This document shows, piece after piece, positions 53,525 to 63,260 of a stretch of 64,000 bases of DNA (position 1 is its first letter; each line of letters opens with the position of its first letter). The DNA comes from Enterobacter sp. RHBSTW-00175 (lineage in GTDB: Bacteria; Pseudomonadota; Gammaproteobacteria; Enterobacterales; Enterobacteriaceae). The stretch is taken from positions 248,001-312,000 of the forward strand of contig NZ_CP055930.1 in NCBI RefSeq assembly GCF_013927005.1, read 5' to 3'. The notes beneath the pieces are model-generated. The model made no database searches and had not been told where the DNA came from. It saw only the letters and a list, made by a program, of their open reading frames with translations. A program made the position numbers and the translations under genes.

Positions 53525-54238
53525 ATGACGACTCGATTTCCCCTGATTTTATTGCTTAACGTTGCCGGCCTGGCGCTCTTTTTCTCCTGGTATCTTCCAG
53601 CGAATCACGGTTTCTGGTTCCCGCTGGATTCCGCGATTTTCCACTTCTTTAACGAAGAATTAGTGAAGAGCCAGGCTTTTCTGTGGCTGGTAGCCCTCAC
53701 CAACAATCGCGCTTTCGACGGCTGTTCGCTGCTGGCGATGGGTGGCCTGATGCTCTCTTTCTGGCTGAAAGAAGATAAATCAGGACGCCGCCGTATTCTG
53801 ATTATTGGTCTGGTGATGTTACTGCTGGCAGTAGCGATTAATCAGCTGGCATCCAACATTATTCCCGTGAAACGCTCAAGCCCAACGCTCTTTTTCGACA
53901 ATATCCATCGCGTCAGCGAGCTGTTGTCTGTTCCGACAAAAGATGCCTCTAAAGACAGTTTCCCGGGTGATCATGGAATGATGTTGCTTATTTTTGCTGC
54001 AATCATGCTTCGTTATTTCGGTCAAAAAGCGTTCACGGTTGCCCTGATTATTTTTGTGGTTTTTGCCTTCCCACGGGTAATGATTGGCGCTCACTGGTTC
54101 ACTGATATTGCCGTTGGCTCCCTTTCCGTTGCGCTTATAGCACTGCCGTGGTGCCTGATGACACCTTTGAGCGACTGGATAATAGAGCTATTTGATCGCC
54201 ATCTGCCCTGTCGAATGCAACAAGTTCAAAACAAATAA
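53525..54238 (+). CDS. lpxT: Undecaprenyl-diphosphate:lipid A phosphotransferase LpxT
   Basis: Inner-membrane PAP2-family enzyme that adds a phosphate from undecaprenyl pyrophosphate to lipid A 1-phosphate. The 237-residue product has six hydrophobic segments and the PAP2 motifs KDASKDSFPGDHGMM and RVMIGAHWFTD. The start is either ATG at 53525 or the adjacent GTG at 53522; no clear ribosome binding site favours either. It matches E. coli LpxT (YeiU). Confidence 0.95.
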   Translation: MTTRFPLILLLNVAGLALFFSWYLPANHGFWFPLDSAIFHFFNEELVKSQAFLWLVALTNNRAFDGCSLLAMGGLMLSFWLKEDKSGRRRILIIGLVMLLLAVAINQLASNIIPVKRSSPTLFFDNIHRVSELLSVPTKDASKDSFPGDHGMMLLIFAAIMLRYFGQKAFTVALIIFVVFAFPRVMIGAHWFTDIAVGSLSVALIALPWCLMTPLSDWIIELFDRHLPCRMQQVQNK

Positions 54239-54258
54239 TTAACTTAAATTCAGGTTAT

Positions 54259-54293
54259 CCATCAGGGATCATTTTCGATCCTTGATGGATTTT
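54259..54293 (+). terminator. lpxT terminator
   Basis: CCATCAGGGATC and GATCCTTGATGG form a stem with one mismatched pair and an ATTTTC loop. The T-rich ATTTTC tail follows it. Confidence 0.85.
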
Positions 54294-54654
54294 CACCCAA
54301 ATCCTGCCGTTTCTGTCATAATCTCGTAATACTATTCGTGATATAAATGAATGCATTGCACGGTTTTTAACCTAAATTGACTTCATTTTGAGCAATTCCG
54401 TTTATTCACTTTGTGTATCACAATTTCTTATAAAAAAACGGATATTTTTGCTCGCAATGCCCCTGCCAATCGGTTAATCTCGAACTCGTTTTGCCCCATA
54501 GAGACAATTATTTTCAGGGTGAATAATTTTGTGCGTTGTGCCACAAATCTGACCAGAAAGAATTGTCTCATTGTGAACAGATAATTAGTCTCGTCACGGT
54601 TGGCATTTTTATAACGATATTTATCGTTAAGGACTTCAAGGGAAAATAAACAAA
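54294..54654. promoter_or_regulatory. Long upstream region of mepS
   Basis: This AT-rich 361-bp stretch has no gene I can support. An 18-bp inverted repeat TAACGATA-TT-TATCGTTA lies at 54612-54629, just ahead of the mepS ribosome binding region (AAGG and GGGAAA), and it matches the recalled E. coli leader. The promoter is not clear. Confidence 0.45.
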
Positions 54655-55224
54655 ATGGTCAAATCTCAACCGATTTTGAGATATATCTTACGGGGGATCC
54701 CGGCGATTGCAGTTGCGGTACTGCTTTCAGCATGTAGTACATCTAACACCGCGAAGAATATGCATCCTGAGACGCGTGTTGTGGGAATGGAAGATTCCTC
54801 TTCACTGCAAGCCTCTCAGGATGAATTTGAGAATATGGTTCGTAACCTGGACGTGAAGTCCCGAATTATGGATCAGTATGCTAGCTGGAAAGGCGTGCGT
54901 TATCGTCTGGGTGGCAGCACCAAAACAGGTATCGATTGTTCCGGTTTTGTACAGCGTACTTTCCGCGAGCAGTTTGGGTTAGATCTTCCGCGTTCAACCT
55001 ATGAACAGCAGGAGATGGGCAAGTCGATTTCTCGTACCAAACTGCGTACAGGTGATTTAGTCCTGTTCCGTGCAGGCTCTACGGGTCGACATGTTGGCAT
55101 CTACATTGGTAACGACCAGTTTGTACATGCTTCCACCAGCAGTGGTGTGACTATCTCCAGTATGAATGAACCTTACTGGAAGAAGCGCTACAACGAAGCG
55201 CGACGAGTTCTGACCCGCAGTTAA
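54655..55224 (+). CDS. mepS: Murein DD-endopeptidase MepS (Spr)
   Basis: Outer-membrane lipoprotein endopeptidase that cuts D-Ala-meso-DAP crosslinks in murein to allow growth. The 189-residue precursor has a lipobox LSAC (Cys27) and an NlpC/P60 domain with catalytic Cys95 (IDCSGF), His146 (GRHVGIY) and a third polar residue near 158. In E. coli it is degraded by Prc-NlpI. A strong terminator follows at 55271. Confidence 0.96.
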   Translation: MVKSQPILRYILRGIPAIAVAVLLSACSTSNTAKNMHPETRVVGMEDSSSLQASQDEFENMVRNLDVKSRIMDQYASWKGVRYRLGGSTKTGIDCSGFVQRTFREQFGLDLPRSTYEQQEMGKSISRTKLRTGDLVLFRAGSTGRHVGIYIGNDQFVHASTSSGVTISSMNEPYWKKRYNEARRVLTRS

Positions 55225-55270
55225 TCTGTCATGTTGCCGGTTATCCCTTGGCTAGTAACACGACAAAAAA

Positions 55271-55298
55271 AAGCACTGCTTCGGCAGTGTTTTTTTTT
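55271..55298 (+). terminator. mepS terminator
   Basis: CACTGC and GCAGTG with a stable TTCG loop, followed by nine T residues. Confidence 0.95.
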
Positions 55299-55405
55299 GC
55301 CTGTCACTCGAAATTCACTTTACGCTGTACCAGGCTGTAGTCTTGTCATAACGTAAGTTTAGCCGTGCTGATGGCACTCACGGCAATCCAGGAACCACGA
55401 CGTCT

Positions 55406-56962
55406 ATGTTCACCCGCTACCTGTCCAGTAACCGCAAGATCCTTACCGTCAGTATTCTCGCTGGTTTCTTCATTGCTCTGCTCCTGGGGACATTGCAGTT
55501 TTTCTGGAGCTACCATAAGCGGGAAGTCAAATTCGACACCTTAATTACGGATTTGAGCGTTTACATGGAGAGCTATTTCGAAGAACTAAAAACCTCAATT
55601 GATACGCTCCAGCCGCTCACCCTGAATAATTGCCACGACGTTAGCGCTGAGTTAACCTCCCGCGCCGCCTTTAGCATCAACGTTCGCGCTTTTTTGCTGG
55701 TGAGGGATAAAAAGGCGTTCTGCTCTTCCGCGACCGGGCCGATGGACGTCCCACTGGAAGAGCTCATACCTGAGCTGCATATCAACAAGCCACTCGATAT
55801 GGTGCTGTTGCCTGGCACGCCTATGCTGCCCAATAAGCCGGCAATAGCTATCTGGTATCGAAATCCACTGGTGAAAGACGGCGGTGTCTTTACGTCAGTT
55901 AATATCAATCTGACCCCTTATCTGCTCTACACTGCGCGCCAGGACGAGTTTGCGGGCATTGCGGTGATTATTGGCGACCAGGCGTTATCGACGATGTCTG
56001 GCTCTCTGCTCAAGACGCACGATCTCCGTGAACCCCCTTCCCGCACCGCCACACTGAAAGATTTTCCCCTCACTATTAATCTGTATGCCGAACAGTGGAC
56101 GACGGATGAGCTGCTGTTTGCGCTCTTTTTTGGGCTGGTGTGTGGTATTGCGGCTGGCTCGCTCAGTTTCTATATCCTGACTATCCGCCTGAACCCGGGA
56201 AAAGAAATTTTAACCGCCATCAAGCTTGGCCAGTTTTATGTGGTCTACCAGCCGGTAGTGGATGCTAAAGAACTCAAAATGCGCGGCGTTGAAGTGCTGA
56301 TGCGCTGGAAACACCCGACGATGGGAGAGATCCCACCGGATGCCTTTATCAATTTTGCTGAAGCACAGAAACTGATTGTCCCGCTCACGCTCCATCTTTT
56401 TGATCTCATCATCCGGGATGCCCCGCTTTTACAAACGATGCTACCGCCGGGGGCAAAACTGGGGATTAACATCGCACCAGGGCATCTGCACGCTGACAGC
56501 TTTAAAGAAGATATGCGCACCTTCAATGCCGCTCTCCCGCGGGATCATTTCCAGACAGTACTGGAAATAACCGAACGCGACATGATTCAGCAGCGTGAAG
56601 CCAACCAGCTTTTCGAGTGGTTACACAACGAAGGGTTTGAAATTGCAATTGACGATTTTGGCACCGGCCACAGTGCGCTGATTTATCTTGAACGTTTCAC
56701 GATGGACTATCTCAAGATTGATCGTGGTTTTGTGAACGCAATTGGTACTGAAACCGTCACCTCTCCGGTGCTTGATGCCGTTTTGACGCTTGCAAGACGC
56801 CTGAATATGTCCACCGTGGCAGAAGGGGTAGAAACCCCCGAACAGGCCGCCTGGCTGCGCGAGCACGGGGTGAATTTCCTGCAAGGATACTGGATAAGTC
56901 GCCCGATGCCGCTGGAGCAATTCAGAAAATGGCAGCCGGATATGCACCCTGACCGTGAATAA
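55406..56962 (+). CDS. pdeN: c-di-GMP phosphodiesterase PdeN (Rtn), CSS-EAL
   Basis: Inner-membrane phosphodiesterase of the CSS-motif class. The 518-residue product has a first membrane segment (about 13-35), a periplasmic CSS domain with CSSATG near residue 108, a second membrane segment and the EAL domain: EVLMRWKHP (EVL in place of EAL), NIAPGHLHADSF, DDFGTGHSAL with the metal-binding Asp pair, and AEGVET. The EVL variant in the first motif is common in this group and keeps the metal-binding glutamate. It degrades c-di-GMP and thereby affects biofilm decisions; older name rtn. Confidence 0.95.
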   Translation: MFTRYLSSNRKILTVSILAGFFIALLLGTLQFFWSYHKREVKFDTLITDLSVYMESYFEELKTSIDTLQPLTLNNCHDVSAELTSRAAFSINVRAFLLVRDKKAFCSSATGPMDVPLEELIPELHINKPLDMVLLPGTPMLPNKPAIAIWYRNPLVKDGGVFTSVNINLTPYLLYTARQDEFAGIAVIIGDQALSTMSGSLLKTHDLREPPSRTATLKDFPLTINLYAEQWTTDELLFALFFGLVCGIAAGSLSFYILTIRLNPGKEILTAIKLGQFYVVYQPVVDAKELKMRGVEVLMRWKHPTMGEIPPDAFINFAEAQKLIVPLTLHLFDLIIRDAPLLQTMLPPGAKLGINIAPGHLHADSFKEDMRTFNAALPRDHFQTVLEITERDMIQQREANQLFEWLHNEGFEIAIDDFGTGHSALIYLERFTMDYLKIDRGFVNAIGTETVTSPVLDAVLTLARRLNMSTVAEGVETPEQAAWLREHGVNFLQGYWISRPMPLEQFRKWQPDMHPDRE

Positions 56963-57052
56963 TTTCACAACGGTGGCGGCGTCACTTATTATTCAGCTTA
57001 ACTAAGTGCGCCGACGCGCATGAGTCAGAATAAAAGAGGGAACCGCCGCAAG

Positions 57053-58858
57053 ATGTTAATGCGCTCCGTGTTGCTGCTGCTGGCATTCGTCAGTTTTTCC
57101 GGTCAGTCGGAAACCATCAAAGAAAACTACGCATTTGCCGTGCTTGGTGAGCCTAAGTACGCCATTAACTTTAATCATTTCGACTACGTCAATCCTGCAG
57201 CCCCCAAAGGCGGGAAAGTGACGCTCTCGGCGACCGGGACATTTGATAACTTTAACCGCTTCGCGTTACGTGGCGTGGCGGCGGCGCGTACTGAATCACT
57301 TTACGACACGCTCTTTGTCACCTCTGACGATGAGCCTGGCAGCTATTATCCACTGGTGGCAGACAACGTCCGCTACGCAGATAACTTCTCCTGGGCAGAA
57401 ATATCGATTAACCCTCAGGCTCGTTTCCATGACGGCTCGCATGTTCAGGCAAGCGATGTGGCCTTCACGTTTCATAAGTTTATGACCGAAGGTGTTCCCC
57501 AGTTCCGCCTGGTGTATAAAGGCGCAACGGTTAAGGCCATCGCCCCGCTGACTGTGCGCATCGAACTGAGTGAACCGAATAAAGAGAACATGCTCAGCCT
57601 GTTCTCACTGCCCGTCATGCCAGAGTCTTTCTGGAAAAACCATAAACTTAGCGACCCCTTATCCACACCGCCGCTGGCGGGCGGGCCTTATCGCATTACG
57701 GACTGGAGCATGGGGCAATATGTGGTCTATTCCCGCGTAAAAGACTACTGGGCTGCCAATCTGCCCGTAAATCGTGGCCGCTGGAACTTCGATACCCTGC
57801 GCTATGATTACTATCTCGACGACAACGTGGCGTTCGAAGCCTTTAAAGCCGGTGCCTTTGATTTACGCGTGGAGAACAGCGCCAAAAACTGGGCCACTCG
57901 CTATATCGGCAAAAACTTCACCAATGGGTATATCGTCAAAGACGAACACAAAAATGAGTCTGCGCAAGATACGCGCTGGCTGGCGTTCAATATCCAGCGC
58001 CCTGTCTTTACCGATCGCCGGGTTCGCGAGGCCATTACCCTGGCATTTGATTTTGAATGGATGAACAAAGCGCTGTTTTACGGCGCCTACAGCCGCGCTA
58101 ACAGCTATTTCCAGAATACCGAATATGCCGCGCGTAATTACCCGGACGCCGATGAACTCACCCTGCTGGCTCCACTGAAAGCGGAGATCCCGCCAGAGGT
58201 GTTTACCACCGTGTTTCAGCCACCGACATCCGACGGTAAGGGCTTTGATCGCGAAAACCTGCTGAAAGCCAGCAAACTGCTGGATGACGCGGGTTGGGTT
58301 CTGAAAAATCAAAAACGGATCAATACCCAAACAGGTAAACCGCTGAGCTTTGAGCTTTTGCTCTCTTCGGGCGGAAATGACCAGTGGGTGCTGCCGTTTA
58401 AACAGAATCTTGCCAGACTTGGCATCACCATGAACATTCGCCAGGTCGATAACGCGCAGATAACCAACCGGATGCGCAGCCGCGATTACGATATGATGCA
58501 GCGTCTGTGGTCCGCCCAGCCGTGGCCAAGCTCTGATCTGCAAATCTCGTGGGCCTCCAGCTACATCAATTCGTCCTATAACGCACCTGGCGTTAAAAGT
58601 CCGGTTATTGATGCGCTGATCGCCAAAATCGTGGCGGCACAGGGAGATAAGGACAAACTGTTACCTTTAGGGCGTGCCCTCGACAGGGTGTTAACCTGGA
58701 ATTACTACATGCTGCCGATGTGGTATATGGGGGAAGACCGCGTGGCCCAATGGAACAAATTCTCGCAGCCCGCCGTACGCCCCATTTACTCACTGGGATT
58801 CGATAACTGGTGGTACGACGTTAATAAAGCCGCCAAACTGCCCGCAGAGCGGCGTTAA
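57053..58858 (+). CDS. yejA: Periplasmic oligopeptide-binding protein YejA
   Basis: Solute-binding protein of the YejABEF peptide importer, which takes up peptides including microcin C-type ones. The product of about 601 residues has a signal peptide (LMRSVLLLLAFVSFSGQS) and the SBP_bac_5 fold (YAFAVLGEPKYAINFNHFDYVN). I suggest the ATG at 57053, aligned with the E. coli start; an in-frame ATG at 57020 would add MSQNKRGNRRK before the signal peptide, and neither has a clear ribosome binding site. The yej genes are tightly spaced, so they form one operon. Confidence 0.95.
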   Translation: MLMRSVLLLLAFVSFSGQSETIKENYAFAVLGEPKYAINFNHFDYVNPAAPKGGKVTLSATGTFDNFNRFALRGVAAARTESLYDTLFVTSDDEPGSYYPLVADNVRYADNFSWAEISINPQARFHDGSHVQASDVAFTFHKFMTEGVPQFRLVYKGATVKAIAPLTVRIELSEPNKENMLSLFSLPVMPESFWKNHKLSDPLSTPPLAGGPYRITDWSMGQYVVYSRVKDYWAANLPVNRGRWNFDTLRYDYYLDDNVAFEAFKAGAFDLRVENSAKNWATRYIGKNFTNGYIVKDEHKNESAQDTRWLAFNIQRPVFTDRRVREAITLAFDFEWMNKALFYGAYSRANSYFQNTEYAARNYPDADELTLLAPLKAEIPPEVFTTVFQPPTSDGKGFDRENLLKASKLLDDAGWVLKNQKRINTQTGKPLSFELLLSSGGNDQWVLPFKQNLARLGITMNIRQVDNAQITNRMRSRDYDMMQRLWSAQPWPSSDLQISWASSYINSSYNAPGVKSPVIDALIAKIVAAQGDKDKLLPLGRALDRVLTWNYYMLPMWYMGEDRVAQWNKFSQPAVRPIYSLGFDNWWYDVNKAAKLPAERR

Positions 58859-58867
58859 GGAACCAAA

Positions 58868-59962
58868 ATGGGTGCTTATCTGATACGCCGCTTATTGCTG
58901 GTTATCCCTACGCTGTGGGCAATTATCACCATTAACTTTTTTATCGTGCAAATCGCCCCAGGCGGCCCGGTTGATCAGGCTATTGCCGCCATTGAGTTTG
59001 GCAATAACAGCGGAATGCCCGGCGGCGGCGGTGAAAACCTGAGCGCCAGCCACGCCAGAACCGGGACAGGTAATATCAGCGAAAGCCACTACCGGGGCGG
59101 ACGCGGGCTTGATCCCGAAGTGATCGCTGAGATAACCCACCGCTACGGTTTTGATAAACCCATTCATGAGCGTTATTTCAAAATGCTCTGGGACTATGTA
59201 CGTTTTGACTTTGGCGACAGCCTGTTTCGCAGCGCCTCAGTCCTGACGTTGATCAAACAAAGCATGCCTGTCTCCGTGACGCTCGGTCTGTGGGGAACGC
59301 TGATTATCTATCTGGTGTCTATTCCGCTTGGGATCCGCAAGGCGGTTTACAACGGCAGTCGGTTCGATATCTGGAGCAGCACATTTATTATCATTGGTTA
59401 CGCCATCCCGGCGTTCCTGTTCGCGGTTTTGCTGATTGTCTTTTTTGCCGGTGGCAGTTACTTCGACGTCTTCCCGCTGCGCGGGTTAGTGTCAGCCGAT
59501 TTTAGCACTCTGCCATGGTATAAAAAGATCGCTGATTACTTCTGGCACATCACGCTGCCCGTCCTCGCTACGGTGATTGGCGGGTTTGCGGCGCTGACCA
59601 TGCTTACTAAAAACGCCTTTATGGATGAGATCCGCAAACAGTATGTAGTGACCGCGCGCGCAAAGGGCCTGGCTGAGAAGCAGATTATGTGGAAGCACGT
59701 GTTCCGCAACGCCATGCTGCTGGTAATTGCCGGATTTCCTGCCACGTTCATCAGTATGTTTTTTACCGGTTCGCTGCTGATAGAAGTCATGTTCTCGTTA
59801 AACGGCCTGGGTCTGCTGGGTTATGAGGCCACCGTCTCGCGCGACTACCCTGTGATGTTTGGCACACTCTACATTTTCACCCTGATTGGCCTGCTGCTGA
59901 ATATCATCAGTGATATCAGCTATACGCTGGTTGATCCACGAATCGATTTTGAGGGTCGCTGA
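58868..59962 (+). CDS. yejB: Peptide ABC transporter permease YejB
   Basis: The 364-residue inner-membrane permease has the DppB-type start [18 protein letters not shown] and the ABC permease loop [17 protein letters not shown]. It carries an extended periplasmic insertion ([20 protein letters not shown]) usual for YejB. AAGGAA lies directly ahead of the ATG after the yejA stop; it overlaps yejE by one base. Confidence 0.96.
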   Translation: MGAYLIRRLLLVIPTLWAIITINFFIVQIAPGGPVDQAIAAIEFGNNSGMPGGGGENLSASHARTGTGNISESHYRGGRGLDPEVIAEITHRYGFDKPIHERYFKMLWDYVRFDFGDSLFRSASVLTLIKQSMPVSVTLGLWGTLIIYLVSIPLGIRKAVYNGSRFDIWSSTFIIIGYAIPAFLFAVLLIVFFAGGSYFDVFPLRGLVSADFSTLPWYKKIADYFWHITLPVLATVIGGFAALTMLTKNAFMDEIRKQYVVTARAKGLAEKQIMWKHVFRNAMLLVIAGFPATFISMFFTGSLLIEVMFSLNGLGLLGYEATVSRDYPVMFGTLYIFTLIGLLLNIISDISYTLVDPRIDFEGR

Positions 59963-60987
59963 TGCCGCGTTTAAGCCCCGTCAACCAGGCCCGCTGGGGC
60001 CGTTTTCGCCACAATCGCCGCGGCTACTGGTCACTGTGGATTTTTGCCGTGATCTTTATATTCAGCATGTGTTCTGAACTGATTGCTAACGATAAACCGC
60101 TACTGGTGCATTTTAATGACCGATGGTATGTCCCGGTGCTGGCAAACTACAGCGAAAGCGATTTTGGCGGCCCCTTTGCCACGCCGGCGGAGTATCAGGA
60201 TCCATGGCTTCGCGAACAGATAGACCAACACGGCTGGGCGCTCTGGGCCCCTGTCCGCTTTGGTGCGAACAGCATTAACTATGCGACATCCACCCCCTTC
60301 CCGTCGCCCCCTTCCACGCAAAACTGGCTGGGAACCGATGCAAACGGTGGTGATGTTCTGGCACGCATTCTCTACGGTACGCGTATCTCCCTGCTTTTCG
60401 GACTGATGCTGACGCTTTTCTCAAGCGTGATGGGCGTTGTGGCCGGTGCGGTTCAGGGCTATTACGGCGGAAAAATCGATCTCTGGGGACAACGCGTGAT
60501 TGAGGTCTGGTCCGGGATGCCAACGCTGTTTTTAATTATCCTGCTCTCAAGCGTGGTGCAGCCAAACTTCTGGTGGTTACTGGCCATTACGGTGCTCTTT
60601 GGCTGGATGGCGCTGGTGGGCGTGGTTCGCGCTGAATTTTTACGCACCCGTAATTTTGATTATATCCGCGCCGCGCAAGCGCTGGGGGTCAGCGATCGGG
60701 GGATCATCTTCCGCCATATGCTCCCCAATGCCGTAGTAGCTACCCTCACCTTCCTGCCATTTATTTTGTGCAGCTCCATCACCACCCTGACGTCGCTCGA
60801 TTTTCTCGGGTTCGGGTTGCCGCTTGGGTCGCCTTCGCTCGGTGAATTATTGCTGCAAGGCAAGAATAACTTGCAGGCGCCCTGGCTTGGCATAACAGCC
60901 TTCCTTTCTGTGGCAGTATTGCTCTCGCTGCTGATTTTTATTGGCGAAGCAGTGCGTGATGCCTTTGACCCGAACAAGGCGGTATAA
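59962..60987 (+). CDS. yejE: Peptide ABC transporter permease YejE
   Basis: The 341-residue permease is of the DppC type, with NWLGTDANGGDVLARILYGT and the cytoplasmic EAA loop AAQALGVSDRGIIFRHMLPN. It forms the second transmembrane half of the importer. It overlaps yejB by 1 bp and ends right at the yejF start. Confidence 0.96.
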   Translation: MPRLSPVNQARWGRFRHNRRGYWSLWIFAVIFIFSMCSELIANDKPLLVHFNDRWYVPVLANYSESDFGGPFATPAEYQDPWLREQIDQHGWALWAPVRFGANSINYATSTPFPSPPSTQNWLGTDANGGDVLARILYGTRISLLFGLMLTLFSSVMGVVAGAVQGYYGGKIDLWGQRVIEVWSGMPTLFLIILLSSVVQPNFWWLLAITVLFGWMALVGVVRAEFLRTRNFDYIRAAQALGVSDRGIIFRHMLPNAVVATLTFLPFILCSSITTLTSLDFLGFGLPLGSPSLGELLLQGKNNLQAPWLGITAFLSVAVLLSLLIFIGEAVRDAFDPNKAV

Positions 60988-60988
60988 G

Positions 60989-62578
60989 ATGACGCAACCC
61001 CTTCTCAGTATCGATAATCTGTCGATTGCGTTTTCGAATCAGGGTGAAACTCGCACCGTGGTCAGCGATTTGTCGCTGCGCATCCAGGCGGGCGAAACGC
61101 TGGCGCTTGTGGGTGAGTCGGGCTCAGGTAAGAGTGTTTCCGCCCTTTCCGTACTGCGTTTGCTGCCCTCGCCGCCGGTGAGTTATCCCCAAGGCGATAT
61201 CCTGTTTCAGGGTAAGTCGCTGTTACATGCCGACGAACACACGCTGCGTGGCATTCGCGGGAATAAGATTGCCATGATCTTTCAGGAACCGATGGTGTCC
61301 CTTAATCCGCTGCATACGCTGGAAAAACAGCTGTACGAAGTCTTGTCGCTGCACCGGGGAATGCGTAAAGAGGCGGCACGGGGCGAGATCCTGGATTGTC
61401 TTGAACGCACGGGTATTCGCCATGCGGCTAAACGGCTGAGCGATTTTCCACATCAGCTTTCAGGGGGAGAGCGCCAGCGCGTGATGATTGCGATGGCCCT
61501 GCTGACACGCCCGGAACTGCTGATTGCCGACGAACCCACCACCGCACTGGACGTAACGGTACAGGCGCAAATCCTTCAGCTTCTGCGGGAGCTGAAAGAT
61601 GAGTTGAATATGAGCCTGCTGTTCATCACGCATAATCTTAGCATCGTGAAAAAACTGGCAGACAGCGTTGCGGTGATGCAAAACGGGCGCTGTGTTGAGC
61701 AAAACACCGCGCACATGCTCCTGAACGCCCCTCAGCACCCTTACACACAACGTCTGCTTGATAGTGAGCCTTCTGGCGACCCGGTCCCGCTTCCCGTGAA
61801 CACCGTGCCTTTGCTAAGCGTTACCGATCTGGCCGTTTCGTTCCCGATACGCAAAGGCCTGTTAAGGCGCATTGTCGATGAAAATCCGGTGCTGAAAAAC
61901 ATCAGCTTTTCCCTGCGGCCAGGAGAAACGCTGGGGCTGGTTGGTGAATCGGGCTCGGGCAAAAGTACCACCGGCCTGGCGCTGCTGCGCTTAATCACCT
62001 CTCAGGGGACAATCCAGTTTGACGGAATGCCGTTACACAGCTGGAACCGCCGCCAGATGCTGCCCGTTCGCCCGCGAATGCAGGTGGTGTTTCAGGATCC
62101 CAACTCCTCGCTCAACCCTCGACTGAGCGTTTTGCAAATTATCGAAGAGGGACTTCGCGTTCACCGCCCGGCCCTCACGCCACAGCAGCGCGAAGAAGAG
62201 GTGATAAGGGTAATGGAAGAAGTGGGTCTGGAGCCCCGGGCCCGGCATCGCTACCCGGCGGAGTTCTCTGGCGGGCAGCGTCAGCGTATCGCCATCGCCC
62301 GCGCCCTGATCCTCAAGCCTGAGTTGATCATTCTGGATGAACCTACGTCGTCGCTCGACAGAACCGTACAAGCGCAGATCTTAGCGCTTCTGAAGGGGTT
62401 ACAGGAAAAACACCGGCTGGCCTATATCTTTATCAGCCACGATTTACAGGTCGTCCGTGCGCTATGCCATCAGGTGATTGTGTTGCGACAGGGGGAAGTG
62501 GTAGAGCAAGGGGAGTGCCAGCACGTGTTCACTGCACCGACGCAGAGCTACACGCGCCAGCTGTTAGCCTTAAGCTAG
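60989..62578 (+). CDS. yejF: Peptide ABC transporter dual ATPase YejF
   Basis: The 529-residue product fuses two ABC ATPase domains, the equivalents of DppD and DppF. Each has a Walker A ([11 protein letters not shown] and [11 protein letters not shown]), a signature (LSGGERQR and FSGGQRQR) and Walker B ([11 protein letters not shown] and [11 protein letters not shown]). The ATG at 60989 gives the family start [15 protein letters not shown] and lies 1 bp past the yejE stop; the in-frame extension to 60941 is rejected. Confidence 0.96.
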   Translation: MTQPLLSIDNLSIAFSNQGETRTVVSDLSLRIQAGETLALVGESGSGKSVSALSVLRLLPSPPVSYPQGDILFQGKSLLHADEHTLRGIRGNKIAMIFQEPMVSLNPLHTLEKQLYEVLSLHRGMRKEAARGEILDCLERTGIRHAAKRLSDFPHQLSGGERQRVMIAMALLTRPELLIADEPTTALDVTVQAQILQLLRELKDELNMSLLFITHNLSIVKKLADSVAVMQNGRCVEQNTAHMLLNAPQHPYTQRLLDSEPSGDPVPLPVNTVPLLSVTDLAVSFPIRKGLLRRIVDENPVLKNISFSLRPGETLGLVGESGSGKSTTGLALLRLITSQGTIQFDGMPLHSWNRRQMLPVRPRMQVVFQDPNSSLNPRLSVLQIIEEGLRVHRPALTPQQREEEVIRVMEEVGLEPRARHRYPAEFSGGQRQRIAIARALILKPELIILDEPTSSLDRTVQAQILALLKGLQEKHRLAYIFISHDLQVVRALCHQVIVLRQGEVVEQGECQHVFTAPTQSYTRQLLALS

Positions 62579-62581
62579 CAC

Positions 62582-62926
62582 TTAGAAAGGATATTGCCCT
62601 GAAAATGGCTCTGCAATCGCCACACCGAAGTTTTTCAGTCGGCAGGTAGCGGCAAATTCGTCCTGGCTTTTAACAAACAGGCACGGCTCACCTTCACACT
62701 CCAGTACTGAACTGTCGACTTCGATATCCGTCAGCGCCTGGCTCAGGCGCTCCATTACCGGCCATGCGCTTTCATCGCTTGGGCTCAGCAGTTTGAGCGC
62801 GACCAGACAATTCTCGCACCCGGCCACGTTTTGCGGAATCGGTTCAACTTTCGAACCTGCAAAACCCGCCGACCAGCGATAGCTCTGGGGCAAGCGATGG
62901 ACTATGGAGAGTTGTAATGTATTCAC
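62582..62926 (-). CDS. yejG: YejG conserved protein
   Basis: The 114-residue soluble protein starts at a GTG (62924-62926) after GGGGAACG and matches E. coli YejG ([37 protein letters not shown]). Its function is unsettled; the E. coli protein has been noted in aminoglycoside tolerance work. It is convergent with yejF, with only 3 bp between the stops. Confidence 0.93.
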   Translation of the reverse strand: MNTLQLSIVHRLPQSYRWSAGFAGSKVEPIPQNVAGCENCLVALKLLSPSDESAWPVMERLSQALTDIEVDSSVLECEGEPCLFVKSQDEFAATCRLKNFGVAIAEPFSGQYPF

Positions 62927-63230
62927 GTTCGTTCCCCGGAAGCAAAATTTACTTCACAATTTATTTACATTCATAGTAACACATCGTCGCTAACCTGCCC
63001 TGTTTTTGATAAGAAAACGCTTACAGCCGCAGTTTACGGGCATTAGCATCTTATTTATCCGAGCTTTTTTAAAGGAGGTGCAGGTTCGCGTCGGCGCTAT
63101 ATGTACCCGTTTCTGCGATCTAACTCAACCTTTTTAACTACAATGATGTGACTTTTTACATAAATAGATTTTACATAAAAGAAACAAATACGGGGTAAAC
63201 GAACGATGCTTTGGTTGATATGCATCAACA
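62927..63230. other. Intergenic region between yejG and bcr, no gene seen
   Basis: I see no coding region. The yejG promoter should lie in the first part. AAAGGAGGTG near 63069 looks like a ribosome binding site, but no reading frame of useful length follows it. Confidence 0.5.
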
Positions 63231-63253
63231 AAAAGGCCCGTAACGGGCCTTTT
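63231..63253 (-). terminator. bcr terminator
   Basis: AAAAGGCCCG and CGGGCCTTTT form a stem with a short TAA loop 8 bp after the bcr stop. The minus strand continues with T residues. Confidence 0.9.
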
Positions 63254-63260
63254 AAGTGAT

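Noticed and set aside
63060..63130. AAAGGAGGTG followed by a short frame between yejG and bcr
   Set aside because: No reading frame of useful length or known small protein follows.
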